Assembly (NCBI GenBank): GCA_934631055.1
Contig: CAKTXP010000025.1
Coordinates: 1 to 21,013 of the forward strand
Direction of reading: 5' to 3'
DNA length: 21,013 nucleotides
From: an uncultured Clostridia bacterium
GTDB lineage: Bacteria; Bacillota; Clostridia; Christensenellales; Aristaeellaceae
In this document: positions 7,044 through 12,775 of the stretch, one piece after another
Layout of the letters: every line of letters begins with the position of its first letter
How positions within the stretch are numbered: the first letter of the stretch is position 1
Notes under the pieces: generated by a model
Databases searched by the model: none
What the model was told of the DNA's origin: nothing
The model's input: the letters and a program-made list of their open reading frames with translations, nothing else
Translations under genes and position numbers: made by a program

Positions 7044-8043
7044 ATTCTTTCGTTCTTCCCACCCGATTCGCCACATCCTCCATATTCAGGCGGTGATGGC
7101 GCTTTTTCGGCGGGGTAAGCTGATAGAGCCGATAGCGCTCGCGCACGTCCTCAACGTCTTCGCGGCTGGCGGAATAGGCGCGCTGGTGCATGATAAGCGT
7201 ATTGGACGGCGTACGCTTAAAGTGCATCTGTCCGAATACGAAGCCGTGCTGCGGACAGACGGATATCGCCAGATACTTTTCCCGTCCGCTGTCAAACCAC
7301 TGCGTGTCAAACGCCGTCCGCTTGCCGCATGCCGGACAGGGCAGGCTCATGAGCTTCTGGTCGGCAAGCGCATCCGTCTGATACATATACGGCGTAGGCA
7401 GAGAGCGGAGCGCAGATGCCGCGATGCGCTTTTCCTTTTCCAGCGTTGCATCCAGCTGCATGCGTCTTTCCGGCGGCAGCGCGCAAAGCGCCTCGTCGAT
7501 CTTGCCCAGCAGCGCCGCGGTGCATTCCGCGTCATAGACGGCGCGATGCGCAGGCGCGTCCAGCACGATCTCCATTTTTTCCATCGCCGCATGCAGATTC
7601 ATCTGCTGATGCGCGCCGCCCAGACAGCAGAAACCGAAGATTAACTGCGCGTCCAGCGGCGGCTCGAAGGGCATCGGCGTCATGAAAAAAGCGGCGTTCC
7701 GCTTGAGTACGGGGTAATCGTCACGCCCCCACGTCACCAGCTGGGCATCCTCGCCGCACCACGCGATAAAATCTCCAAACACATCGGAGAACGGTCTGCC
7801 ACGCGAAAGCTCTTCCTCCGTAATGCCCGTGACCTGCTTGATATGCTTATCCAGTTTCTTATAGACGCGCGGACGGATCAGCGCGCTGAAGCTGTCCAGC
7901 GCTTCTCCATTTCGGTTGACGCGGCAGGCGCCGATCTCGATAATCTCATGGGGCATGCGATGGTTTGTATGAAAACTGCTCTGGTTCCATTCCAGATCGA
8001 ATACAATCAGATTCTTATCTTCTTGATTTAACAGCGAAAACAT
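7042..8043 (-). CDS. DEDDh 3'-5' exonuclease with C-terminal zinc knuckle
   Basis: A 333-aa DnaQ-superfamily exonuclease, closest in pattern to the KapD/ERI-1-like group. Exo I is FDLEWN (Asp16, Glu18), Exo II includes TWGRDDYPVL (Asp108/109), and Exo III is AHRAVYDAECTA (His166, Asp171), so all DEDDh residues are present. Residues 1-185 form this domain. A linker of about 45 aa then leads to CPAC (236-239) and CPQHG (Cys263, His266), a probable CCCH zinc knuckle, followed by a basic tail (KRHHRLN). The substrate (RNA or DNA) cannot be read. I chose the ATG at 8043 because TTAGGA lies 8-9 nt upstream; the ATG at 8052 overlaps that site. It is monocistronic and converges on the M55 gene. Confidence 0.8.
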   Translation of the reverse strand: MFSLLNQEDKNLIVFDLEWNQSSFHTNHRMPHEIIEIGACRVNRNGEALDSFSALIRPRVYKKLDKHIKQVTGITEEELSRGRPFSDVFGDFIAWCGEDAQLVTWGRDDYPVLKRNAAFFMTPMPFEPPLDAQLIFGFCCLGGAHQQMNLHAAMEKMEIVLDAPAHRAVYDAECTAALLGKIDEALCALPPERRMQLDATLEKEKRIAASALRSLPTPYMYQTDALADQKLMSLPCPACGKRTAFDTQWFDSGREKYLAISVCPQHGFVFGQMHFKRTPSNTLIMHQRAYSASREDVEDVRERYRLYQLTPPKKRHHRLNMEDVANRVGRTKE

Positions 8044-8218
8044 GTTCCACATCCTAAGAATTTTTTCGGGGGCACGTTGAACTCAAACCCCTTCTTCACT
8101 CCGCGGCGGTCTTTATAGCCGCTCCTGTCTCAGGATATATTGTAACGCATCAGCGTACATTTTCATAGAGGAAATTCTGCCATGCGCCGATTTTGGGCGA
8201 ATCTTCCACCCGAATCGG

Positions 8219-8247
8219 TTGAATCCGCGCGCATTTTCTGTTATCAT
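8219..8247 (+). promoter_or_regulatory. SigA-type promoter of sdaAB-sdaAA
   Basis: TTGAAT (8219-8224) and TATCAT (8242-8247) are separated by 17 bp, with the -10 box ending about 31 bp before the sdaAB ATG. Confidence 0.65.
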
Positions 8248-8278
8248 AACCCTTAAAGCGCAAAGGGGGAAAACGCAC

Positions 8279-8950
8279 ATGAACCTGTTTGATATTCTCG
8301 GACCCGTGATGGTCGGCCCAAGCAGTTCGCATACGGCGGGCGCCGTTCGTCTGGGGCGCACAGCGCGCCGACTGCTGGGCGAAGGAACGCCGCGCAGAGC
8401 CGATATCACGCTCTACGGTTCGTTCGCCGCCACAGGGCATGGACACGGCACGGATCGCGCGCTTATCGCCGGTCTGCTCGGCTTTCAGCCGGATGACGAG
8501 CGCATCGCGCGCAGTTTTGACCTCGCGCATGACGCAGGCATGGCGTTTGCCTTCACGCTCTCCCGAACCGCGGAGGAACACCCCAATACGGCGCGCATCG
8601 ACCTCGTCGGCGAAAGCGGAAAAACGCTGTCCATGACCGGCTGTTCTCTGGGCGGCGGACGCATCATGGTCGTGGAGATGAACGGCCTGCGCGCCAACTT
8701 CTCCGGCGACCTGCCGACGCTCATCGTGCAGAACGTCGATCAGCCCGGTCACGTCAGCGAAGTGACCAGCATGCTGGCGCACAAAGGTGTGAACATCGCA
8801 ACGATGCAGCTCTACCGCGATTATCCGGGCGGAAACGCCGTCATGATTATCGAAACGGACAAAGCCGTCCCTCAGGAAGGCTTGACGTGGCTGGAGCGCA
8901 GCGAAGGCATCACGCGCGTCACATTCATCGACGCCGAGCGGGACGAATAA
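8279..8950 (+). CDS. sdaAB: L-serine dehydratase, iron-sulfur type, beta subunit
   Basis: A 223-aa beta subunit of the two-subunit, [4Fe-4S]-dependent L-serine deaminase of Firmicutes; with SdaAA it converts L-serine to pyruvate and ammonia. The N-terminal signature GPVMVGPSSSHTAGAVRLG (8-26) is diagnostic and carries substrate-binding Ser/His residues. Residues ~146-217 (VDQPGHVSEVTSMLAHKGVN onward) form an ACT domain, probably a serine or regulatory site. The start is the ATG at 8279 with AAAGGGGG upstream; an open frame from 8219 begins within the promoter. The sdaAA ATG follows 15 bp after its stop. Confidence 0.93.
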   Translation: MNLFDILGPVMVGPSSSHTAGAVRLGRTARRLLGEGTPRRADITLYGSFAATGHGHGTDRALIAGLLGFQPDDERIARSFDLAHDAGMAFAFTLSRTAEEHPNTARIDLVGESGKTLSMTGCSLGGGRIMVVEMNGLRANFSGDLPTLIVQNVDQPGHVSEVTSMLAHKGVNIATMQLYRDYPGGNAVMIIETDKAVPQEGLTWLERSEGITRVTFIDAERDE

Positions 8951-8965
8951 ACGGGAGGGACGAAC

Positions 8966-9832
8966 ATGGCGATCGAATCGCTCCGCGCGCTGGAAGAAGC
9001 GAGCGAAAACAAAGATATCTTTGAAGTCATTCTGGACAGCGACTGCACGGATCGCGGCGTATCCAGAGACGAATCGTTTGAAAAGATGCGCGCGTTATAC
9101 GCCGCCATCCGCCGCGCGCGGGAGGGCTATGACCCTGCTCTGCGCTCCGCCAGCGGCATGGTCGGCGGCGACGGCGCCAAGATGCGCGAATATGTTCAAA
9201 AGGGCAAGACCATCTGCGGCGATTATATCGGTCAGGTTATCGCACAGGCGCTGGAGATGGGCGAAAGCAACGCCTGCATGAAGTGCATCGTCGCCGCGCC
9301 GACGGCGGGAAGCTGCGGCGTACTGCCCGCCGTTCTCCTGCCTTATCAGAAGCGGGAGGGGCTTAGTGACGACGCGATGGTTCGCGCGATGTACATCGCC
9401 GGCGCGATCGGTCAGGTCGTCGCCGCAAAAGCGTCCATTGCGGGCGCGGCAGGCGGCTGTCAGGCGGAAATCGGAACGGCGAGCGCGATGGGCGCGGCGG
9501 CGCTGTGCTATCTGGGCGGCGGCGATGCGCATGCCGTCTGCCATGCGGCGGCAATCGCCATCAAGAGCATGCTGGGGCTGGTCTGCGACCCCATCGCCGG
9601 ACTGGTCGAGGTTCCCTGCGTCAAGCGCAACGCGGCGGGCGCGATGATCGCGATGTCCAGCGCGGATATGGCGCTGGCGGGCATCCGCTCAGCTGTCCCG
9701 CCGGACGAAGTCATCCTTGCCATGCGCGAAGTCGGCGACAAGATGGATGTTTCGCTGAAAGAAACCGGCGTCGGCGGCGTCGCCGGCACGCCGTTCGGAC
9801 AGAAGATTGCTGAGAAAATGGGGATGGCATAA
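8966..9832 (+). CDS. sdaAA: L-serine dehydratase, iron-sulfur type, alpha subunit
   Basis: The 288-aa catalytic subunit, which binds the oxygen-sensitive [4Fe-4S] cluster. Cys165 (GGCQAE), Cys207 (GLVCDPIAG) and Cys218 (EVPCVKRN) have the same 42- and 11-residue spacing as the three cluster cysteines of the Legionella enzyme (343, 385, 396). APTAGSCGVLPAV (111-123) and SASGMVGGDG (61-70) are further family blocks. GGGAGG lies 8 nt before the ATG and the gene is translationally close to sdaAB. In the standard pathway the products feed pyruvate metabolism. The length is normal for the separate alpha subunit, and nothing is missing. Confidence 0.94.
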   Translation: MAIESLRALEEASENKDIFEVILDSDCTDRGVSRDESFEKMRALYAAIRRAREGYDPALRSASGMVGGDGAKMREYVQKGKTICGDYIGQVIAQALEMGESNACMKCIVAAPTAGSCGVLPAVLLPYQKREGLSDDAMVRAMYIAGAIGQVVAAKASIAGAAGGCQAEIGTASAMGAAALCYLGGGDAHAVCHAAAIAIKSMLGLVCDPIAGLVEVPCVKRNAAGAMIAMSSADMALAGIRSAVPPDEVILAMREVGDKMDVSLKETGVGGVAGTPFGQKIAEKMGMA

Positions 9833-9859
9833 CTGCTTGAGCTTTGCCTGCAACCCTGC

Positions 9860-9883
9860 CCAAAACTGAGGTTTTGGATTTTT
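9860..9883 (+). terminator. Probable terminator of the sdaAB-sdaAA operon
   Basis: ccaaaac-tgag-gttttgg (9860-9877) is a 7-bp hairpin followed by attttt, 27 bp after the sdaAA stop. It looks like a shortened form of the module B hairpin (ccaagaacc-tga-ggttcttgg then attt) at 4854 and 19325. Confidence 0.55.
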
Positions 9884-9919
9884 CCAAATGAATAAGCAAT
9901 CCTGAAAATCGTACAATCT

Positions 9920-9998
9920 ATATGGCGGACGACCACTGATTGCCCCCTACTTTTTCCAGTAAATCCTTGTAGGGGCGCAGTGCGCGTCTGCTTTTTTT
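9920..9998. repeat. Remnant of palindromic intergenic repeat
   Basis: gccccctac (9943-9951) is complementary to gtaggggc at about 9970-9977, with only ~18 bp between. It is flanked by gcggacgaccactgattgcc and gcgcagtgcgcgtctgcttt. The layout resembles widespread 'ggggcg...cgcccctac' intergenic repeats in Clostridia (from memory). Between sdaAA and the small RNA (9833-10024) I see only this and the terminator. Confidence 0.4.
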
Positions 9999-10024
9999 AG
10001 AATATATTACCTTTTCCATTGCAT

Positions 10025-10055
10025 CAAAAAAGAGTACCCGCTTTCGCAGATACTC
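10025..10055 (-). terminator. Intrinsic terminator of the small RNA
   Basis: On the minus strand GAGTATCTGC-GAAA-GCGGGTACTC (10055-10032) forms a 10-bp stem with two G-U pairs and a stable GAAA tetraloop. It is followed immediately by six T (10031-10026). Confidence 0.9.
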
Positions 10056-10153
10056 TCTCTTTGACAGAATAGGCGGGGTGACATTCCCGCATCTCCTAAC
10101 TCAGGGCGACGGCTGCCTGTTCCGTCCTCAGATTCTGTCAAGATATTTTATTC
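10025..10153 (-). ncRNA. Small structured RNA of unknown class
   Basis: A free-standing minus-strand transcript of about 129 nt is defined by a strong promoter (10160-10187) and an intrinsic terminator (10025-10055). Between them, TTGACAGAAT (10141-10132) pairs perfectly with ATTCTGTCAA (10070-10061) to close a 10-bp stem P1. Inside are two hairpins: GACGG-AACAGGCAG-CCGTC and GCGGG-AATGTCAC-CCCGC, joined by a single strand containing CTGAGTTAGGAG. The result is a three-way junction. No gene lies downstream on this strand, so it is not an ordinary riboswitch leader. It is not SRP RNA, tmRNA or 6S RNA by motif, and I recognise no Rfam class. Two tiny reading frames (22 and 25 codons) run through P3 and the terminator; the second has AGGAG 8 nt before an ATG, but both are disrupted by the structure. 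Confidence 0.65.
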
Positions 10154-10159
10154 ACTTAT

Positions 10160-10187
10160 ATTATAGCATATTCTCTTCATTTGTCAA
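10160..10187 (-). promoter_or_regulatory. Strong promoter of the small RNA
   Basis: On the minus strand TTGACA (10187-10182) and TATAAT (10165-10160) are both perfect consensus, separated by 16 bp, with TGC before the -10 (TGCTATAAT, extended -10). The -35 box begins only 5 bp after the stop codon of the nuclease-like gene, so the RNA is transcribed independently of it. Confidence 0.85.
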
Positions 10188-10192
10188 TGTTT

Positions 10193-10573
10193 TCAGATGA
10201 GTTTACCATTGTTTTTAATAGGTTTCAGCGTCCCTTTTTGAATAAAATTCTTGACGCGATTATCATTCAGAACATAAAGAGAACGAGCAAAATATCTCCC
10301 ATTATCCGATACTCGAACTGCAACCTTTACATACTCATTATGAATCAAGAAGGTCTTAACCAATTCAATAGATTGGTCTTTCGGATTGATTGCTGCATAA
10401 TCTGGAAAATTGACGATATCCGAAATATATGCTCCGTATTTTTTATAATCATCCGGATGCTTATTTTGAATATGAGCAAGATTGGTGCTTCCAATATAAA
10501 TTGGAATATCTTCCGTTTGGCACAGCCCCAAAGCTTTTCCAACCGCTGTTTTCATCACACCTATTTGTTCCAT
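10193..10573 (-). CDS. Small nuclease-like protein (PBECR/RelE-barnase fold, tentative)
   Basis: A 126-aa soluble protein without signal peptide. The pattern IYIGSTNLAHIQNKHPDDY (His34, His39), then DIVNFPDYAAINPKDQSIEL, then VAVRVSDNGRYFARSLYVL (Arg87, Arg97) is what I associate with PBECR domains (phage-derived barnase/EndoU/colicin E5-D/RelE-like nucleases). These usually form the C-terminus of phage head-morphogenesis proteins; here the domain stands alone. RNase or toxin activity is inferred and not shown. The ATG at 10573 has GGAAGG 9 nt upstream; an ATG at 10555 is an alternative. Base composition is far more AT-rich than the flanking genes, suggesting acquisition. It is divergent from the BlaI gene, has its own promoter, and is followed by the small RNA. 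No antitoxin-like ORF is seen beside it. Confidence 0.6.
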   Translation of the reverse strand: MEQIGVMKTAVGKALGLCQTEDIPIYIGSTNLAHIQNKHPDDYKKYGAYISDIVNFPDYAAINPKDQSIELVKTFLIHNEYVKVAVRVSDNGRYFARSLYVLNDNRVKNFIQKGTLKPIKNNGKLI

Positions 10574-10608
10574 CTCTTTTTCCTTCCCTAGTGCTTTCTC
10601 TAAAATAG

Positions 10609-10637
10609 AGTATAGCCTTCATGAGAAATAAAATCAA
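10609..10637 (-). promoter_or_regulatory. Promoter of the nuclease-like gene
   Basis: On the minus strand TTGATT (10637-10632) and TATACT (10614-10609) are separated by 17 bp, ending 36 bp before the ATG at 10573. The upstream BlaI operator dyad (10649-10668) lies 11 bp beyond the -35 box. Confidence 0.65.
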
Positions 10638-10648
10638 CATCGTCCCAA

Positions 10649-10668
10649 AATACTACTCCAGTAGTATT
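10649..10668. promoter_or_regulatory. BlaI-type operator 1
   Basis: AATACTACT-CC-AGTAGTATT is a perfect 9-bp inverted repeat with a 2-bp centre. It resembles the TACTACA..TGTAGTA dyads bound by BlaI/MecI repressors. Its right end overlaps the first two bases of the -35 box of the blaI-like promoter. Confidence 0.8.
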
Positions 10669-10695
10669 GACAAGTATATACGACTGTGGTAGTAT
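10667..10695 (+). promoter_or_regulatory. Promoter of the blaI-blaR1-like operon
   Basis: TTGACA (10667-10672) and TAGTAT (10690-10695) are separated by 17 bp, 34 bp before the ATG at 10730. Both boxes are touched by operator dyads, as expected for autorepression. Confidence 0.85.
10678..10695. promoter_or_regulatory. BlaI-type operator 2
   Basis: ATACGAC-TGTG-GTAGTAT is a 7-bp inverted repeat with one mismatch that covers the -10 box. Its centre is 28 bp from that of operator 1, close to three helical turns, so two repressor dimers could bind the same face. Confidence 0.7.
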
Positions 10696-10729
10696 AGAGC
10701 CGCGATCGTAAGAAGGAGTGTATGCACCC

Positions 10730-11086
10730 ATGAAACTATTCGATTCCGAGCTGAAAGTGATGGATGTGCTTTGGACGGAGGGCGACCTGCCCGCGCGGCA
10801 GATTGCTGCCGTCCTGAGCGAATCCATCGGTTGGAACGTGAATACCACCTACACGCTCATCAAGCGTTGCATTGCAAAAGGCGCTATTGAGCGCACAGAA
10901 CCGGGCTTTTTGTGTCATGCGCTGGTCTCCAAGCAGCAGGTGCAGGAAGAAGAGACGCAGGAACTCATCGACAAAGTCTTTGACGGCTCGGCGGATAAGC
11001 TCTTTGCCGCGCTGGTCGGCGGAAAGCGCGTCAGCGCCGAGCAGCTCCAAAAACTGCGCGGCATGATCGACGAGCTGGACAGCTGA
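10730..11086 (+). CDS. BlaI/MecI-family winged-helix repressor
   Basis: A 118-aa dimeric DNA-binding repressor; the family represses its own operon until cleaved by the partner BlaR1/MecR1 protease. The start LFDSELKVMDVLW and recognition region GWNVNTTYTLIKRCIAKGAI (residues ~34-53) are characteristic, and the C-terminal half is a dimerisation helix region. The Asn-Phe cleavage site of staphylococcal BlaI is not evident; KLFAAL (90-95) lies in about that place. I use the ATG at 10730 with AAGGAG 11 nt upstream; a GTG at 10718 and an ATG at 10722 overlap or crowd that site. The protease gene starts 21 bp after its stop. Autoregulation is supported by two dyads over the promoter. The true target genes are unknown. 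Confidence 0.85.
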   Translation: MKLFDSELKVMDVLWTEGDLPARQIAAVLSESIGWNVNTTYTLIKRCIAKGAIERTEPGFLCHALVSKQQVQEEETQELIDKVFDGSADKLFAALVGGKRVSAEQLQKLRGMIDELDS

Positions 11087-11107
11087 GCCGATGAAAGCAG
11101 GGAGACT

Positions 11108-12709
11108 ATGACGATATTCCTTTCCATGAGCCTGAGCGCAGGCGTACTGATCCTGCTGACGGCGCTTCTGCGGCGTTTTGCAGGGAATCGTCTGCCCCGC
11201 CGCATGTATGTCGCGCTGTGGGATATCGCAGTCCTGCGGCTGCTTGTGCCGCTGGCTCTGCCGAAGCGGTTTTCAATCTCTGCGCTCTTTCCTTCTCCTT
11301 CCGTCACGGAGACAGTCACGGAAAGCGCTTTCATGCAAGCTGATGTCATCTATCCGCAGATGACCGCATCCGAAACGCCCATTACCCTGTCCGGCACATT
11401 TCCGAACCCGACGAGCATGTTGGTGACCATCTGGGCTGTCGTCGCGTTGGCACTGGCTGTCTATTTTGTTGCGGCATATCTCCGCAGTACGCGCGCGTTT
11501 GCTCAGTCCCTGCCGGACGACGACCCGCGCTGCGCGGCATTTCTCTGCGCGCACCCGACAAAGCGGCGCGTACAGATCCGCATCAGCAGCCGCATCGCGT
11601 CGCCGCTGTCCTATGGTCTGCTGCATCCGGTCATCCTGCTGCCCAAGGGCATGAACCGCGACGGTCTGCCCTTTGTGCTTGAGCATGAAATGATGCACAT
11701 CCGCGCGCTGGACGCCTGGCGCAAGCTGTTTGTTCTGGCGGCACTGTGCCTGCACTGGTTCAATCCGACGGTATTCATCCTGTTCCTCCTCGTCAATCGA
11801 GACATGGAACTGCTCTGCGACGAGCGCGTACTCATGCAGCGCGCCACATCCTCCAAGCGGGCTTATGCGCTGACGCTACTGGATATGGAGGCCGCCCGCT
11901 CCGCCGCGCCGACAATGAGCTGTTTCCGCATGACAGGCATTGAAGAGAGGATCTCTGCTATGAAAAATACGCAAAAAAACACCCCGCTGACCCATCTGGT
12001 CGCCAGTACGCTGGTCATTGCTTCCTGCTTCGGCATGGTCTCCGCCGTTTCCGCAGTTGCGGACGAAAAGGTTTTCATCGTCAAGGCGGAAGATGCGCTC
12101 GTTACGCAAGAGAATTCGCTCGTCCTTTCCGCCGGCAACACGGAGGATTCGGCATACAGCTACGTTGTTTATAACGAAGAAACACCTGCTTCCGAATCCG
12201 ACGGCTTGCCCATCGAGTGGTGGACGCCTGAAGAGTTTGAGGTCTATATGGCGCAGATGCGCAAAGATCTTGAAGAACTCGTCCAAACCGGCGAACGCGG
12301 CTACACGAACAGCGACGGCTGGTTCACCTGGACACAGGAAAAAGTTGAGGAGACCATGGCTGTCTATGAAGAAATGCTGGATGACCTCAAGCGCGGCGTA
12401 AAGATTTCCAAGCCCTTCGGCGAGCTTGGTGAAGGAGCGGATATCGTTATTTCCCAAGTACCGGACTCCGTCTCCACATACAGCGAATCACTCTTGATGC
12501 TTGATGCGGATACGCTCCTCTATCTAGAGAAGGATGGCGGCAGAGTTTTCCACGCTACTCCCGATTGCGCCGCCATTCCCGAAAGCGCTCGCGATGCGCT
12601 GGAAACGTTTTCCGCCGACCAGCTTGAACAAAGCCCGTACAGCCTGCTTCAGCCCTGTCCGGAGTGCTTTAAGACGAAAAGCGCAAGCGAGAGCGGAGAA
12701 AACAAGTAA
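11108..12709 (+). CDS. BlaR1/MecR1-like M56 membrane metalloprotease
   Basis: A 533-aa integral membrane zinc protease, the sensor-transducer partner of the BlaI-like repressor. Likely membrane segments are ~4-21, ~37-51, ~104-124, ~206-229 and ~296-317. The active site is LEHEMMH (His193, Glu194, His197), with Glu234 in NRDMELLCDE as third ligand. The cytosolic SRIASPLSYGLLHPVILLP (161-179) is family-typical. The extracellular part (~318-533) is not the class D penicillin-binding domain of BlaR1. It has an acidic coiled-coil-like stretch (~370-430) and ends in a motif, VFHATPDC (480-487) ... QPCPEC (515-520), which could bind a metal or form disulfides. The signal is therefore unknown. AGGGAG precedes the ATG. 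The operon ends at the hairpin at 12723. Confidence 0.85.
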   Translation: MTIFLSMSLSAGVLILLTALLRRFAGNRLPRRMYVALWDIAVLRLLVPLALPKRFSISALFPSPSVTETVTESAFMQADVIYPQMTASETPITLSGTFPNPTSMLVTIWAVVALALAVYFVAAYLRSTRAFAQSLPDDDPRCAAFLCAHPTKRRVQIRISSRIASPLSYGLLHPVILLPKGMNRDGLPFVLEHEMMHIRALDAWRKLFVLAALCLHWFNPTVFILFLLVNRDMELLCDERVLMQRATSSKRAYALTLLDMEAARSAAPTMSCFRMTGIEERISAMKNTQKNTPLTHLVASTLVIASCFGMVSAVSAVADEKVFIVKAEDALVTQENSLVLSAGNTEDSAYSYVVYNEETPASESDGLPIEWWTPEEFEVYMAQMRKDLEELVQTGERGYTNSDGWFTWTQEKVEETMAVYEEMLDDLKRGVKISKPFGELGEGADIVISQVPDSVSTYSESLLMLDADTLLYLEKDGGRVFHATPDCAAIPESARDALETFSADQLEQSPYSLLQPCPECFKTKSASESGENK

Positions 12710-12722
12710 AAAAACAAATATA

Positions 12723-12762
12723 AATTGCCGCCGCACGGCTCAATTCCTGTGCGGCGGCAATT
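12723..12762. terminator. Bidirectional hairpin between the blaR1-like gene and leuS
   Basis: aattgccgccgcac (12723-12736) and gtgcggcggcaatt (12749-12762) form a perfect 14-bp stem with a 12-nt loop between two convergent genes. On the minus strand it is followed by a T-rich tract (TTTATATTTGTTTTTTT), a good leuS terminator; on the plus strand only by ctttatatgattttt. Confidence 0.8.
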
Positions 12763-12775
12763 CTTTATATGATTT

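Noticed and set aside
10052..10085. Tiny reading frames inside the small RNA (22 and 25 codons, minus strand)
   Set aside because: Both run through the terminator hairpin or past it; in the first the AGGAG touches the ATG. Without conservation data a peptide is less likely than a structured RNA, though the second frame has acceptable ribosome-site spacing.
10110..10135. Hammerhead ribozyme core (CTGAGGA in the small RNA matches CUGANGA)
   Set aside because: The required GAAA after stem II and the NUH cleavage site are not in place; the bases following the hairpin are TCGCCC.
10600..10680. Possible gene remnant on the minus strand ending in VVFWDDVDFISHEGYTLF
   Set aside because: The frame reads through the divergent promoters and operators and starts inside the blaI gene; protein-like appearance over some 20 codons is not enough evidence.
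11654..12709. Beta-lactam resistance locus
   Set aside because: BlaI/BlaR1 similarity alone is not evidence: there is no beta-lactamase or PBP2a gene and no penicillin-binding sensor domain. The M56/BlaI pair is widespread in Clostridia with other roles.
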